In this document: positions 20,897 through 35,468 of the stretch, piece by piece
Position numbering within the stretch: the stretch's first letter is position 1
Layout of the letters: each line of letters begins with the position of its first letter
From: Methyloceanibacter caenitepidi
GTDB lineage: Bacteria > Pseudomonadota > Alphaproteobacteria > Rhizobiales > Methyloligellaceae
Assembly (NCBI RefSeq): GCF_000828475.1
Contig: NZ_AP014648.1
Span: 2,367,400-2,431,399, forward strand
Length of the DNA stretch: 64,000 nt
Direction: 5' to 3'
Notes under the pieces: model-generated
The model's database searches: none
Seen by the model: only the letters and a program-made list of their open reading frames with translations
What the model was told of the DNA's origin: nothing
Position numbers and translations under genes: made by a program

Positions 20897-23800
20897 CTAC
20901 GCCGAAGCGCCGTCCCCGGTGTCTTCCGGCACCGGCTCAGCCTCGGCTGCATCCTCCGGAACGTCCTCACCGGCAGGTTCGAGAACGTCCTGGGCCGAGC
21001 GCTGGCGCTCCTCCAGAATCAGTTCATCGCGATGCGTGGCAATCCGGTTGAGCCGCGAGAGCATGCCACCCGTACCGGCCGGGATGAGCCGGCCCACGAT
21101 CACATTCTCCTTTAGCCCTTCCAGGGCGTCTTTCTTTCCGTTGACCGCCGCGTCGGTAAGAACGCGCGTGGTCTCCTGGAACGATGCCGCCGAAATGAAC
21201 GACCGGGTCTGAAGGCTCGCCTTCGTGATGCCGAGCAGTACGTGCTGGCCTTCGGCCTTCTTTCCGCCCGCCTCTTCCGCTGCCAGGTTGGCGTCTTCGA
21301 AGTCGATGCGGTCCACCTGCTCGCCCTTCAGGAACTCGGTGTCGCCCGGATCGTCGATCTCGATCTTCTTGAGCATCTGGCTGACGATCACCTCGATATG
21401 CTTGTCGTTGATCGTCACGCCCTGGAGCCGGTAGACCTCCTGGATCTCGTTCACGAGGTAGTTGGCCAGTTCCTCGACGCCCTTGATGGCCAGGATGTCG
21501 TGCGGCGCCGGGTGTCCATCCAGAAGGTACTCGCCCTTCTCGATCCGGTCGCCTTCCTGCACCGTCAGATGCCGGCCCTTCGGGATCAAGAACTCCACCG
21601 GTTCCGCGCCGTCCTCGTCGGGAACGATGCTGATCCGCCGCTTGTTCTTGTAGTCGCGGCCGAGCTGCACGATGCCCGAGACTTCGGCGATGATGGCATG
21701 ATCCTTCGGACGCCGCGCCTCGAACAGCTCGGCCACGCGCGGCAGACCACCCGTGATGTCGCGGGTTTTGGCGCTCTCCATCGGAATACGGGCCAAGACG
21801 TCGCCGGCCTTCACCTCGCTGCCAGGCTCCACGGACAAGACCGCGTCCACCGGCAGCAGGTAGCGAGCTTCACCGCCACGCGAGAGCTTGCCGATTTCGC
21901 CCTTCTTGTCCTTGATCACCATGGCAGGCCGAAGATCGACACCGCGCGGGGACGCACGCCAGTCGATGATCACGCTATTGGTGATACCCGTCGACTCGTC
22001 CCGCTGCTCCGACACGGAGACACCTTCGACCAAGTCCTCGAACTCGACCGTGCCTTCGATCTCGGTCAGCACCGGACGCGTGTAGGGATCCCACTCGGCC
22101 AGACGGTCGCCGCGCTTGACCTTGTCGCCGTCGTCGACACGCAAATGCGTGCCGTACGGCAGACGATGGGTTGCGAGCTCGTTGCCCTCGTCGTCCACGA
22201 TCACGATAGCCGTGTTCCGGGTCATGACCATGTGGCGGCCTTGGGAGTCCTCGACCACGTTGCGCTGCTTGATCTTCACGGTGCCTTCGTAGGCCGATTC
22301 CAGCGAAGACTGGTCGACGACCTTGGAACTCGCCACGCCGCCCAAGTGGAAGGTCCGCATGGTGAGCTGCGTTCCAGGCTCGCCGATCGACTGCGCCGCG
22401 ATAACGCCCACGGCCTCGCCCATGTTGACGGGCGTGCCCCGGGCTAGATCGCGCCCATAGCAGCTCGCGCAAATGCCGTTCCGGGTTTCGCAGGTCAGGG
22501 CCGAGCGCACGCGAATCTCCTGGACCCGCGCGCTTTCGATAGCCTCGACGTGCTCTTCCTCGATCAGTTGACCCTTAGCGATGATGACATCGCCGGTCGC
22601 CGGATCCTTGACCGGATCGGCGGCCGTACGGCCCAACACGCGCTGTCCGAGCGACACGGTGACCTCGCCCGCATCGAGAACGGCGCGAACCGTGATGCCG
22701 CCATTGGTACCGCAGTCCTCTTCCGTCACGATGCAGTCCTGCGCCACGTCAACGAGACGACGCGTCAGGTAGCCCGAGTTGGCCGTCTTCAAGGCTGTAT
22801 CGGCCAGACCCTTACGGGCGCCGTGGGTGGAGTTGAAGTACTCCATCACGGTCAAACCTTCCTTGAAGTTCGAAATGATCGGCGTCTCGATGATCTCGCC
22901 CGACGGCTTGGTCATGAGACCGCGCATGCCCGCAAGCTGCTTCATCTGCGCCGGCGACCCACGGGCACCGGAATGCGACATCATGTAGATCGAATTGATC
23001 GGCTTCTCGCGGCCGGTCTCCTCGTCGATCTGCACCGAGGAAATGCGCTTCATCATTTCCTTCGCGACGAGTTCCGTACATTCGGTCCAGGTATCGACCA
23101 CCTTGTTGTACTTCTCGCCACGCGTGATCAGACCGTCATTGTACTGTTGCTCGTACTCGCGAACGAGCTCGGTCGTCTTGTGGATGATTTCGTCCTTGGT
23201 CTCCGGGATCACCATGTCGTCCTTGCCGAACGAGATGCCGGCGCGGCACGCATAGCGGAACCCGAGGCCCATGATCTTGTCGCAGAAGATGACCGTCTCC
23301 TTCTGACCGCAGTGGCGGTAGACCACGTCGATCATCTTGGAAATCGCCTTCTTCGTCAGAAGCTGGTTGACCAGGTCGAAGCTGACCTCCGCACGGCGCG
23401 GAAGCAGCTCGCCAAGAAGCATGCGGCCCGGCGTCGTGTCGTAGATATACGCCACCCAGTTGCCGTTCTCGTCCTTGGTGATGTAGCGGCCCTTGACCTT
23501 GGCATGCAGCGTCACAGCGCCAGACTCGAGCGCGTGGTGGATCTCGGCGACGTCGCCAAAGATCATCCCCTCGCCCGGCTCGTTGTCCATGACCAGCGAC
23601 AGGTAGTAGAGGCCGAGCACGATATCCTGCGACGGCACAATGATCGGCGAACCGTTGGCCGGGTGCAGGATATTGTTGGTCGACATCATCAGCACGCGCG
23701 CTTCCAGCTGCGCTTCGAGCGACAGCGGCACGTGCACGGCCATTTGGTCGCCGTCGAAGTCGGCGTTGAACGCCGCACAGACGAGCGGATGAAGCTGAAT

Positions 23801-25144
23801 GGCCTTGCCCTCGATGAGCTTCGGCTCAAAGGCCTGAATGCCCAAACGGTGCAGCGTCGGCGCACGGTTCAGCATGACCGGATGCTCGCGGATGACCTCG
23901 TCGAGGATATCCCAAACCTCGGGCTTCTCCTTCTCGACCAGCTTCTTCGCTTGCTTGACGGTCGAGGCATGGCCCTTGGCGTCCAGCCGCGAGTAGATGA
24001 ACGGCTTGAACAGCTCGAGCGCCATCTTCTTCGGCAGGCCGCACTGGTGCAGCATCAGGTCGGGACCGACCACGATGACCGACCGGCCCGAGTAGTCGAC
24101 GCGCTTGCCGAGCAGGTTCTGACGGAACCGGCCCTGCTTGCCCTTCAGCATGTCGGCGAGCGACTTCAGCGGACGCTTGTTGGCGCCCGTGATGACTCGG
24201 CCGCGGCGGCCATTGTCGAACAGCGCGTCGACGGCCTCCTGCAGCATGCGCTTTTCGTTCCGGATGATGATGTCCGGCGCGCGCAGCTCCATCAGCCGCT
24301 TCAGGCGGTTGTTACGGTTGATCACGCGGCGATACAGGTCGTTCAGGTCCGACGTCGCGAACCGGCCACCGTCGAGCGGCACCAGCGGGCGCAGCTCCGG
24401 CGGAATGACCGGCACGACGGTCAGGATCATCCACTCGGGACGGTTGCCCGACTGAATGAAGGCCTCAACCACCTTCAGGCGCTTGGCCAGCTTCTTCGGC
24501 TTGAGCTCGGTGGTCGCCTCGGCGATCTCAACGCGCAAGTCCGCCGCGATCTTCTCGAGGTCGAGACCCTTGAGGAGTTCGCGGATCGCCTCGGCGCCGA
24601 TCCCAGCGGTGAACGAGTCCTCGCCGAAATCGTCCTGCGCCTGCATGAACTCTTCTTCGGACAGAAGCTGCAACGGCTTGAGCGAGGTGAGCCCCGGCTC
24701 CAGCACGATGTAGTTCTCGAAATACAGGACGCGCTCGAGATCCTTCAGCGTCATATCCAGCAGAAGGCCGATGCGCGAGGGCAGCGACTTCAGAAACCAG
24801 ATATGCGCGACGGGCGCGGCGAGCTCGATATGGCCCATGCGCTCGCGGCGCACCTTGGCCAGCGTGACCTCGACGCCGCACTTCTCGCAGATGACGCCCT
24901 TGTACTTCATGCGCTTGTACTTGCCGCACAAGCACTCGTAGTCCTTTACCGGGCCGAAGATGCGCGCGCAGAATAGGCCGTCGCGCTCGGGCTTGAACGT
25001 CCGGTAGTTGATCGTCTCAGGCTTTTTGATCTCCCCGAACGACCAAGACAGGATCTTTTCCGGGCTCGCAATACCGATCTGAATCTGATCGAAATTCTGC
25101 TGCGGAGTCTGCGGGTTGAACAGGTTCGCGAGATCTTGGTTCAT
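20897..25144 (-). CDS. rpoC: DNA-directed RNA polymerase subunit beta'
   Basis: 1415 residues from the ATG at 25144 ([14 protein letters not shown]), which has GGAGAC 9 nt upstream; an ATG five codons earlier would swallow that ribosome-binding site. Zinc site 1 is Cys71, Cys73, Cys86, Cys89 (CLCGK...CEKC). The catalytic magnesium site [12 protein letters not shown] and the second zinc set ([19 protein letters not shown]) are present. The C-terminus is an acidic tail ([19 protein letters not shown]). It follows rpoB by 81 nt; hairpin structures follow its stop. Confidence 0.99.
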   Translation of the reverse strand: MNQDLANLFNPQTPQQNFDQIQIGIASPEKILSWSFGEIKKPETINYRTFKPERDGLFCARIFGPVKDYECLCGKYKRMKYKGVICEKCGVEVTLAKVRRERMGHIELAAPVAHIWFLKSLPSRIGLLLDMTLKDLERVLYFENYIVLEPGLTSLKPLQLLSEEEFMQAQDDFGEDSFTAGIGAEAIRELLKGLDLEKIAADLRVEIAEATTELKPKKLAKRLKVVEAFIQSGNRPEWMILTVVPVIPPELRPLVPLDGGRFATSDLNDLYRRVINRNNRLKRLMELRAPDIIIRNEKRMLQEAVDALFDNGRRGRVITGANKRPLKSLADMLKGKQGRFRQNLLGKRVDYSGRSVIVVGPDLMLHQCGLPKKMALELFKPFIYSRLDAKGHASTVKQAKKLVEKEKPEVWDILDEVIREHPVMLNRAPTLHRLGIQAFEPKLIEGKAIQLHPLVCAAFNADFDGDQMAVHVPLSLEAQLEARVLMMSTNNILHPANGSPIIVPSQDIVLGLYYLSLVMDNEPGEGMIFGDVAEIHHALESGAVTLHAKVKGRYITKDENGNWVAYIYDTTPGRMLLGELLPRRAEVSFDLVNQLLTKKAISKMIDVVYRHCGQKETVIFCDKIMGLGFRYACRAGISFGKDDMVIPETKDEIIHKTTELVREYEQQYNDGLITRGEKYNKVVDTWTECTELVAKEMMKRISSVQIDEETGREKPINSIYMMSHSGARGSPAQMKQLAGMRGLMTKPSGEIIETPIISNFKEGLTVMEYFNSTHGARKGLADTALKTANSGYLTRRLVDVAQDCIVTEEDCGTNGGITVRAVLDAGEVTVSLGQRVLGRTAADPVKDPATGDVIIAKGQLIEEEHVEAIESARVQEIRVRSALTCETRNGICASCYGRDLARGTPVNMGEAVGVIAAQSIGEPGTQLTMRTFHLGGVASSKVVDQSSLESAYEGTVKIKQRNVVEDSQGRHMVMTRNTAIVIVDDEGNELATHRLPYGTHLRVDDGDKVKRGDRLAEWDPYTRPVLTEIEGTVEFEDLVEGVSVSEQRDESTGITNSVIIDWRASPRGVDLRPAMVIKDKKGEIGKLSRGGEARYLLPVDAVLSVEPGSEVKAGDVLARIPMESAKTRDITGGLPRVAELFEARRPKDHAIIAEVSGIVQLGRDYKNKRRISIVPDEDGAEPVEFLIPKGRHLTVQEGDRIEKGEYLLDGHPAPHDILAIKGVEELANYLVNEIQEVYRLQGVTINDKHIEVIVSQMLKKIEIDDPGDTEFLKGEQVDRIDFEDANLAAEEAGGKKAEGQHVLLGITKASLQTRSFISAASFQETTRVLTDAAVNGKKDALEGLKENVIVGRLIPAGTGGMLSRLNRIATHRDELILEERQRSAQDVLEPAGEDVPEDAAEAEPVPEDTGDGASA

Positions 25145-25225
25145 TCTGCTTGTCTCCAAATGGGCGGGGCCGCCGCCCTTCGGTTGTCTTCAACGGGTGT
25201 GTAACGAAGCGTCCGGGCTTGACGC

Positions 25226-29356
<4,131 letters not shown>

Positions 29357-29458
29357 GTGGTCCTCTCAAAGCTCGCCGCGACCGCTCTCCTAAATCCCCG
29401 CCTTGGCGGAAACTCAGGGGAACCGTCACGTCATACGAATTTGGATGGGTTAGGGGCC

Positions 29459-29489
29459 CGGGCCGACCCCGGTATATGGGGACGGCCCG
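29459..29489 (-). promoter_or_regulatory. long hairpin in the rplL-rpoB spacer
   Basis: Inverted repeat CGGGCCG-T-CCCC / GGGG-T-CGGCCCG around a 7-nt loop: 11 pairs with one internal mismatch, no U-run. The position matches the E. coli rplL-rpoB spacer, which holds an attenuator and an RNase III processing site; the same role here is inferred. Confidence 0.6.
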
Positions 29490-29521
29490 AGCCTCCTTCA
29501 ACCCAAGTCTTTAACTCAAGC

Positions 29522-29899
<378 letters not shown>

Positions 29900-29952
29900 T
29901 GTGTTATCCTCGTACGTTCAACTCTTGTGTTTCGATGTATGTCGTCAAAGGC

Positions 29953-30468
29953 CTACGCTGCGTCCTTCGAGCCATAAGCGCCGAAAACCCGCGCGAGCTG
30001 CGCGGCCGGTGCACTGACCGTCCGGGCGATCTTGCCCGCCGGTGCCTGCAACAGACCAACCAGCTTTCCACGCAGTTCATCGAGCGAAGGCAGCTCGGCA
30101 AGCGAGCCAACTGCTTTGGCGTCGAGAACCGTGGCGCCCATCGCACCGCCGAGGATCACGAACTTGTCGTTCCCCTTGGCGAATTTGACGGCCACCTTCG
30201 GCGCCGCGACGGGATCTTCGGAATAGGCGAGGCACGTGGGCCCCGTCATGAGATCCGAAATTCCCTGGGCGTCGGTTCCATCCAGCGCGAGCTTCACGAG
30301 CCTGTTCTTTGCCACTTTGACCGCGCCGCCAGCTTCTCTCATGTCGCTGCGCAGCTTGGTCATCTGTGACACGGAAAGACCCGCATAGTGAGCCACGACG
30401 ACCACGCCGGTCTTGGCGAAGACATCGCTGAGCGCCGATACAACTTCGCGCTTTTCAGCTCTTTCCAT
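29953..30468 (-). CDS. rplJ: 50S ribosomal protein L10
   Basis: 171 residues from the ATG at 30468, which has GGAG 7 nt upstream. Anchors the L7/L12 stalk to 23S rRNA. Seen: [43 protein letters not shown], and the C-terminal stalk helix [39 protein letters not shown] 375-nt untranslated region separates it from rplA. Confidence 0.98.
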   Translation of the reverse strand: MERAEKREVVSALSDVFAKTGVVVVAHYAGLSVSQMTKLRSDMREAGGAVKVAKNRLVKLALDGTDAQGISDLMTGPTCLAYSEDPVAAPKVAVKFAKGNDKFVILGGAMGATVLDAKAVGSLAELPSLDELRGKLVGLLQAPAGKIARTVSAPAAQLARVFGAYGSKDAA

Positions 30469-30843
30469 GCTCACTCCGTTCTTTCAAACCCGCGAAGGCA
30501 TTGCGCCGGTGCGGGCTTAGGCCACACTGAGCCGCGAGACTTTCGGGGGGCATCGACGCCGTCCCGCGAGCCTTCGCGGCGCTCTGTTGCCTGTCCCGCT
30601 CGTCCGCGCAAAAACGCACGTGAGCCACATACGAGGTTCAACCGATCTTCCGAATGCGGCAGCGCCCTTTCCGAGCAACGTCCGCACTCCTCGAACCGTT
30701 TGTCTCCCGTCTCATGCAGGCCCTAAAGGCTTAAGCGGTTTCCCACACCTGCAATCTCGGACAGGTTCGGGCCGCTCGGCGAACCGGACGGCCCATCGGG
30801 ACGAAACGTCCCGTTCGGAACCGAAGTCCCGAAACTCTTTCGA
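30469..30843 (-). ncRNA. L10-type autoregulatory leader region (rplA-rplJ spacer)
   Basis: No credible gene is present in these 375 nt. In the minus-strand transcript there are several hairpins soon after the rplA stop, among them a perfect CGGGACG-ttt-CGTCCCG (30797-30813) and GGGCCG...CGGCCC. Further on there is a segment CTTAAGCCTTTAGGGCC followed by GCATGAGACGGGAG. Position and length fit the known L10(L7/L12) leader that represses rplJ translation. I assign it by context and cannot confirm a covariance-model match. Confidence 0.6.
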
Positions 30844-31542
30844 CTAAGCGCCGCCGATGCTGGCGGGCTCGATCTTGATGCCGGGACCCATCGTCGAGGT
30901 CACGGCGATCTTCTTCACAAACGTACCCTTCGCTCCGGAAGGCTTGGCCTTGATCACCGCGTCGGCGAAGGCGCGGATATTGTCGACCAACGCCTGCTCG
31001 GTGAAGCTCGCCTTGCCGACACCGGCGTGGATGACGCCCGCTTTCTCGACGCGGAACTCCACGGCGCCGCCCTTGGCGGCCTGAACGGCCGCGGCGACAT
31101 CGGTGGTCACGGTGCCGACCTTCGGGTTCGGCATCAGGCCGCGCGGGCCGAGCACCTTACCGAGACGGCCGACGAGCGGCATCATGTCCGGGGTAGCGAT
31201 GCAGCGATCGAACTCGATCGTGCCCTTCTGGACCTGTTCCACCAGATCCTCGGCGCCGACAACCTCGGCGCCCGCCTTCTTGGCTTCCTCGGCCTTGTCG
31301 CCCTTGGCGAACACACCAACGCGAAGCGTGCGTCCCGAACCGTGCGGCAACTGGCAAACGCCGCGCACCATCTGATCCGCGTGGCGCGGATCGACGCCGA
31401 GATTCATCGCGACCTCGATCGTCTCGTCGAACTTGGCCTTGGCGGCGCCCTTGAGCACCTTCACGGCTTCTTCGACGCCGTAGAGCTTGTCGTTGTCGAC
31501 CGTCTCGGCCGCTGCACGAAACCTCTTACCGGGCTTGCTCAT
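30844..31542 (-). CDS. rplA: 50S ribosomal protein L1
   Basis: 232 residues. L1 stalk protein moving E-site tRNA and, in many bacteria, repressor of its own operon. [16 protein letters not shown], the signature [21 protein letters not shown] and the C-terminal [25 protein letters not shown] are present. It is 5 nt after rplK. Confidence 0.98.
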   Translation of the reverse strand: MSKPGKRFRAAAETVDNDKLYGVEEAVKVLKGAAKAKFDETIEVAMNLGVDPRHADQMVRGVCQLPHGSGRTLRVGVFAKGDKAEEAKKAGAEVVGAEDLVEQVQKGTIEFDRCIATPDMMPLVGRLGKVLGPRGLMPNPKVGTVTTDVAAAVQAAKGGAVEFRVEKAGVIHAGVGKASFTEQALVDNIRAFADAVIKAKPSGAKGTFVKKIAVTSTMGPGIKIEPASIGGA

Positions 31543-31547
31543 CGTCT

Positions 31548-31976
31548 CTACTCCTGAACCTGAAGACCCATCGAACGGGCGGAGCCGGCGATGATCTTCA
31601 TCGCTTGTTCGACGGTGTTGGCATTCAAATCCTGCATCTTCGCTTCGGCGATTTCCCGCAGCTGATCCTGCGTGACCTTGCCGGCAACCGTGCGTCCCGG
31701 CTCCTTGGAGCCGCTCTTGGCCTTCGCCGCCTTCTTAAGAAGGTAGGAGGCCGGCGGCGTCTTCGTCTCGAACGAAAACGACCGATCCGCATACACCGTG
31801 ATCACGGTCGGGATCGGCGAGCCCGGCTCAACCTTCTGCGTCGCCGCGTTGAACGCCTTGCAGAACTCCTGAATGTTCACGCCGCGCTGACCGAGCGCCG
31901 GACCAATCGGGGGCGAAGGATTCGCCTGCCCTGCCGGCACCTGCAGCTTGATATAACCGTCAATCTTCTTCGCCAT
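31548..31976 (-). CDS. rplK: 50S ribosomal protein L11
   Basis: 142 residues. Base of the GTPase-associated centre, needed for RelA activation and thiostrepton binding. N-terminal [31 protein letters not shown] and C-terminal [42 protein letters not shown] are diagnostic. It is 53 nt after nusG. Confidence 0.98.
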   Translation of the reverse strand: MAKKIDGYIKLQVPAGQANPSPPIGPALGQRGVNIQEFCKAFNAATQKVEPGSPIPTVITVYADRSFSFETKTPPASYLLKKAAKAKSGSKEPGRTVAGKVTQDQLREIAEAKMQDLNANTVEQAMKIIAGSARSMGLQVQE

Positions 31977-32029
31977 CCCAGTACGTCCTGCGTTTCACGT
32001 CTCGCGCGCGTCAAAAATTTGCGCGCTCG

Positions 32030-32560
32030 TTACAGTTTTTCCACCTGCGCGTATTCGAGCTCGACGGGCGTCGCCCGGCCGAAAATCGAAACCGCCACCT
32101 TGAGCCGCGCCCGTTCTTCGTCGACCTCTTCCACGAGACCGTTGAACGATGCGAACGGGCCGTCGGCCACGCGCACCTGCTCCCCGATCTCGAAGGTCAC
32201 GGACGGCTTCGGCCGCTCGACACCTTCCTGAACCTGCTGGAGGATGCGGCCCGCCTCCTCCTCGCTGATCGGAATGGGCTTGTTGTCCGTACCCAAAAAG
32301 CCGGTCACCTTCGGCGTGTCCTTGATCAGATGGTAGGTCTCGTCGCTGAGCTCCATCTTCACCAGCACATAGCCCGGAAAGAACTTGCGCTCCGACGCCA
32401 CCTTCCGGCCGCGCCGCATTTCCACGACCTCTTCCATGGGGACGAGCACTTCCTCGAACTGCTCCCCGAGCCCGGCGGATTCTGCCCGCTCCTTGATGGA
32501 TTCGGCGACCTTCCGCTCGAAGTTCGAGTAGGCGTGGACGATATACCAGCGCATAGCCAT
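32030..32560 (-). CDS. nusG: transcription termination/antitermination protein NusG
   Basis: 176 residues. NGN domain: RWYIVHAYSNFERKVAESIKER, VEMRRGRKVASERKFFPGYVLVKMELSDETYHLIKDTPKVTGFLG. The C-terminal KOW domain starts near residue 122 with GEQVRVADGPFASFNGLVEEVDEERARLKVAVSIFGRATPVELEY. Links RNA polymerase to Rho or to the leading ribosome. It lies 20 nt after secE. Confidence 0.98.
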   Translation of the reverse strand: MAMRWYIVHAYSNFERKVAESIKERAESAGLGEQFEEVLVPMEEVVEMRRGRKVASERKFFPGYVLVKMELSDETYHLIKDTPKVTGFLGTDNKPIPISEEEAGRILQQVQEGVERPKPSVTFEIGEQVRVADGPFASFNGLVEEVDEERARLKVAVSIFGRATPVELEYAQVEKL

Positions 32561-32580
32561 CGGACTGAAGCTTCGACCTC

Positions 32581-32781
32581 CTAGAAAAATCTGATGCCGA
32601 GAATCAGCTGGACGAGCGTACCGAGTACCCAGTCCACACCGAGAAAGAAGAGCGCCGCGATGATCGACATGACGACCACCATGATCGTGGTGATGATCGT
32701 TTCACGCCGCGTCGGCCAGGTGACTTTCGACACCTCGGTGCGCACTTGCTGCAGAAACTCAAACGGATTCGTTCTCGCCAT
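32581..32781 (-). CDS. secE: protein translocase subunit SecE
   Basis: 66 residues, the short one-helix SecE. The amphipathic part FLQQVRTEVSKVTWPTRRETI precedes a single membrane segment (IITTIMVVVMSIIAALFFLGVDWVL). Clamps the two halves of SecY. It follows tRNA-Trp by 94 nt and precedes nusG by 20 nt, the usual bacterial order. Confidence 0.98.
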   Translation of the reverse strand: MARTNPFEFLQQVRTEVSKVTWPTRRETIITTIMVVVMSIIAALFFLGVDWVLGTLVQLILGIRFF

Positions 32782-32875
32782 CTCGTTCTTACTCTCGGGA
32801 CCCGCATGCCCCGGCTTTCTTTAAACTCAGGACCGTGCGCCCTGGCCGTCGCCGCCAACTCGCGCCTCCGCCGCG

Positions 32876-32952
32876 TGGCAGGAGTGGAGGGACTCGAACC
32901 CCCAACCCCCGGTTTTGGAGACCGGTGCTCTAGCCAGTTGAGCTACACTCCT
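32876..32952 (-). tRNA. trnW: tRNA-Trp (CCA anticodon)
   Basis: 77 nt including an encoded 3' CCA. Acceptor AGGAGTG pairs with CACTCCT; the anticodon loop is CTCCAAA (anticodon CCA); the T loop is GGTTCGAGTCC. It is the last of three minus-strand tRNA genes upstream of secE, probably co-transcribed with tRNA-Gly and tRNA-Tyr. Confidence 0.97.
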
Positions 32953-33015
32953 ATCGTCCTCGTCGTCCTCAAACAAAATTCAATAATCAAACCAACAGGC
33001 TAAAAGCCCAAGCTC

Positions 33016-33089
33016 TGGAGCGGGTGAAGGGAATCGAACCCTCATCGTCAGCTTGGAAGGCTGCTGCTCTACCATTGAGCTACACCCGC
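33016..33089 (-). tRNA. trnG: tRNA-Gly (TCC anticodon)
   Basis: 74 nt including encoded CCA. Acceptor GCGGGTG / CACCCGC, D-loop GTAGCTCAATGGTAGAGC, anticodon loop CTTCCAA, T arm GGGTTCGATTCCC. The middle gene of the tRNA-Tyr, tRNA-Gly, tRNA-Trp cluster. Confidence 0.97.
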
Positions 33090-33118
33090 GACCGTCTTCC
33101 TCTGGCTCCACTGAGAGG

Positions 33119-33203
33119 TGGTGGAGGGGGTTGGATTCGAACCAACGTAGGCATAGCCAACGGGTTTACAGCCCGTCCCCTTTAGCCACTCGGGCACCCC
33201 TCC
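33119..33203 (-). tRNA. trnY: tRNA-Tyr (GTA anticodon)
   Basis: 85 nt including encoded CCA, with the long variable arm of a class II tRNA. Acceptor GGAGGGG / CCCCTCC, anticodon loop CTGTAAA (anticodon GTA). It is first of the cluster; the promoter at 33294-33322 and a terminator-like hairpin at 33251-33277 lie upstream. Confidence 0.97.
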
Positions 33204-33248
33204 ATAAATCAAGAGCGTCAGATGGAATGACTGGTGATTTTAACCAAG

Positions 33249-33277
33249 CAAAAACACCCCGCCGTCGGCCGGCAGGG
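33249..33277 (-). terminator. terminator-like hairpin between promoter and tRNA-Tyr
   Basis: On the minus strand CCCTGCCG-gccga-CGGCGGGG makes an 8-bp stem (one T-G wobble), followed at once by TGTTTTTG. It is oriented to act on a transcript starting at the promoter 33294-33322, before the tRNAs and secE-nusG are reached, that is, as an attenuator. It faces away from rlmB. Confidence 0.55.
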
Positions 33278-33293
33278 TCCGCAATAGCCGCTG

Positions 33294-33322
33294 TTTATGA
33301 GTAGCCAGGCGGTCCCTGTCAA
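33294..33322 (-). promoter_or_regulatory. promoter of the tRNA-Tyr/Gly/Trp (secE-nusG) transcript
   Basis: Perfect -35 TTGACA (33317-33322 on the minus strand), 17-nt spacer, and -10 CATAAA (33294-33299; 4/6). It lies about 90 nt before tRNA-Tyr in the divergent region shared with rlmB. Confidence 0.7.
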
Positions 33323-33414
33323 CTGTAAATCAGGGGCGAGCGCCTGGAATCCTTGGGATTTATGCTAGGCCTCTACCCGGCCGCCAATTTTCGCAGCGAA
33401 AAGTCCTTATCCCC

Positions 33415-34206
33415 ATGACACAGCAGAAACCAAGGCATTCCAAATCACCCAGCCGCGGCGGCGGTTACCGCGCCCGAAAACCGGCGAAAAATCAAGAGAC
33501 CGACCGGGTACGGCTCTTCGGCTTCCATGCGGTGGAGGCCGCCCTCGCCAACCATCGCCGGCCCGTCTTCGCCATCCAGGCGACGGAGAACGCCGCCCAC
33601 AAGCTCGCCCCCCTGATGGCCAAGCGCGGTCTCTCTCCCGAACGCGTGCTGCCCAAGGCGCTCGACCGGATACTCGGCCCCGATACGGTCCACCAGGGCG
33701 TGCTGCTGGAGGCAGGACCGCTCGATTCGCTGACACTGGACGATCTGGACCTGTCCGGAACGCTGCTCGTGCTGGATCAGGTCACCGATCCCCACAATGT
33801 GGGGGCCGCACTGCGATCCGCGGCAGCCTTCGGCGCGAAGGGCCTCGTGATGACCCAGCGCCACAGCCCTCCCCTTGGCGGCGTGCTGGCGAAGTCGGCA
33901 AGCGGCGCGCTGGATCTTGTTCCCATCGTGCAGGTCCGCAATCTGGCCGAAGGCTTGGCCGAGCTCGGCGACCGTGGCGTGAGTCGTTTGGGTTTGGCCG
34001 AAGAAGCCGAGCAGGCGCTTGAGGACGTGCCCCTCACCCAACCGCTCGCGCTCGTGCTCGGGGCTGAAGGCCGGGGCTTACGGCAATTGACGCGGGAACG
34101 CTGCGATGTGCTCTGCCGCATCTCGACGGCCGGCGCGCTGGCAAGCCTCAACGTGTCGAACGCGGCGGCGATTGCCCTCCATTGGGCGCGGGTCAAAACC
34201 GCCTAG
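33415..34206 (+). CDS. rlmB: 23S rRNA 2'-O-ribose methyltransferase RlmB / TrmH family
   Basis: 263 residues. SPOUT (SpoU) knot methyltransferase using SAM; in E. coli RlmB methylates G2251 in the P-loop of 23S rRNA. An N-terminal L30e-like substrate domain (VRLFGFHAVEAALANHRRPVFAIQAT) is followed by the three knot motifs: DPHNVGAALRSAAAFGA, LALVLGAEGRGL and ISTAGALASLNVSNAAAIAL. The first 30 residues are basic (SKSPSRGGGYRARKPAK). It is divergent from the tRNA cluster. RlmB is more likely than TrmH because of the N-terminal domain, but a different rRNA target is possible. Confidence 0.9.
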   Translation: MTQQKPRHSKSPSRGGGYRARKPAKNQETDRVRLFGFHAVEAALANHRRPVFAIQATENAAHKLAPLMAKRGLSPERVLPKALDRILGPDTVHQGVLLEAGPLDSLTLDDLDLSGTLLVLDQVTDPHNVGAALRSAAAFGAKGLVMTQRHSPPLGGVLAKSASGALDLVPIVQVRNLAEGLAELGDRGVSRLGLAEEAEQALEDVPLTQPLALVLGAEGRGLRQLTRERCDVLCRISTAGALASLNVSNAAAIALHWARVKTA

Positions 34207-34294
34207 CCGAAAACGAACGGGAGGGGGACAGCGCCAACGCACCCTCCCCCTCACGTCCGGGAATCAACCAGTACGCACTGGAAGCTCGAAAGAC

Positions 34295-34705
34295 CTAGTC
34301 GCAGAACCGGCGGCCGAAGGAATCGTACCAGCAGTTCCGTCGCCAGTAGCAATTGCCGGGACCGAGGTTGCAGCCACCCGCGTAAGCAGGCTGCTTGTAA
34401 TAAGCGTAGTAGTTCGGGTTCCGATAATAGTAGGCGCGCGGCGCGGGCACGCCACACGGCGCAACGCAGGGCGCAGGCGCAACGGCGACCGGGGCGGCGG
34501 CGCAGGGAGAGACACACGGGGCTGCTGCGACGACGCGAGGCCGGCGCCAATTCCGGCGCAGCGGGATAGGCTGGGGCGTCGGCACAAGCACTTGAGCATT
34601 GCAGCCGTAGGCGGCGACACACCCCGCCTTCGCCTCAGGCGCGGTCAGCAGACTGAAACCGGCCGCTACAATGACGGCGACAACGACAGTCGTCAGGATC
34701 TTCAT
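34295..34705 (-). CDS. exported Cys/Tyr-rich protein of unknown function
   Basis: 136 residues from the ATG at 34705 with GGAG 7 nt upstream; an ATG twelve codons further upstream would break the signal peptide. Signal peptide KILTTVVVAVIVAAGFSLLTAPEAKAG. The mature part has about nine cysteines, Ala/Pro-rich PVAVAPAP stretches, then a Tyr-rich YYYRNPNYYAYYKQPAYAGG and a Cys/Trp-rich end. I do not recognise a family. Disulfide-stabilised envelope or surface protein is a guess. It converges with rlmB. Confidence 0.65.
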   Translation of the reverse strand: MKILTTVVVAVIVAAGFSLLTAPEAKAGCVAAYGCNAQVLVPTPQPIPLRRNWRRPRVVAAAPCVSPCAAAPVAVAPAPCVAPCGVPAPRAYYYRNPNYYAYYKQPAYAGGCNLGPGNCYWRRNCWYDSFGRRFCD

Positions 34706-34940
34706 CTTGGAACTCCACTCGGGAACATACAGAGCAGCCACCCTGGCCTCCCAGAGGCGGCGCGACTGACTGAGTGGAGACTAGCGACGCCAAGTATCGC
34801 TAAGGTTAATGCGCTGAAATTCAGGCAAGAAAAAGCCTTGAAACAGTCTTAACGACTGCTCCAAAACGGCACAACATTGCATACCGGAAGAAGTTATTCG
34901 CGAAATACACAGAAAGTCTTGTGAGTCCGGGTGTCGGGCT

Positions 34941-35252
34941 CTACTTCATCGCGCGGTCGACCCAGGCGTTCCCGGAGCCACCACCGTCAGAATAGTGGAA
35001 ATAGGGCTCGCAGCGCGGGAAATCCTCGCCGGCTGTCGTGTATGGGCGGTAGAACCACCAATAGTTCCGGTCGAGGCAATGGGCCTCCGTGACGCGCTTC
35101 ATATGGCCGAAGCCGATCAGCCCGCGATTCGTGATGATCTCGGCCTGTTCACCGGCGCGCGCCGAACCGCTCAGCGCGACCACGAGGGCGAGCACCACAC
35201 TTGCACCAAGCGCAAAAGCATACCCTGATCTGAAGCCAGCCTTGCTTGTCAT
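34941..35252 (-). CDS. small exported protein of unknown function
   Basis: 103 residues from the ATG at 35252, preceded by GAGG. A signal peptide or N-terminal anchor spans residues 9-33 (FALGASVVLALVVALSGSARAG). The mature part has two cysteines and many aromatics (DRNYWWFYRPYT, RCEPYFHYSDGGG). No family is recognised. It stands alone between two minus- and plus-strand single genes. Confidence 0.6.
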   Translation of the reverse strand: MTSKAGFRSGYAFALGASVVLALVVALSGSARAGEQAEIITNRGLIGFGHMKRVTEAHCLDRNYWWFYRPYTTAGEDFPRCEPYFHYSDGGGSGNAWVDRAMK

Positions 35253-35468
35253 CCCTCTTGCGCCCCTTTGCGGCACCCCCGTTAAGCGTTCGGAGTCTAA
35301 ACCAAGCGAAAGGTGCGGGCAATCAAGGGAGTGCGCCGATTACGCAACAGTCACGCAAGAAATTTCTAGTCATGTTATACCGGGCGAACCGACTACGGCC
35401 CCCCGCGCCGCACATAACCACCACCTGACCTCATCGTAGGTCAGAAGCTCTCGAAGGAGTATTCCCAC

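Noticed and set aside
22550-24976. 808-codon open frame antisense to rpoC
   Set aside because: Same GC artefact; no start signal or family features.
34207-34294. Terminator between rlmB and the exported protein (GGGAGGG / CCCTCCC)
   Set aside because: The stem is possible, but neither strand has a U-run and the loop is long.
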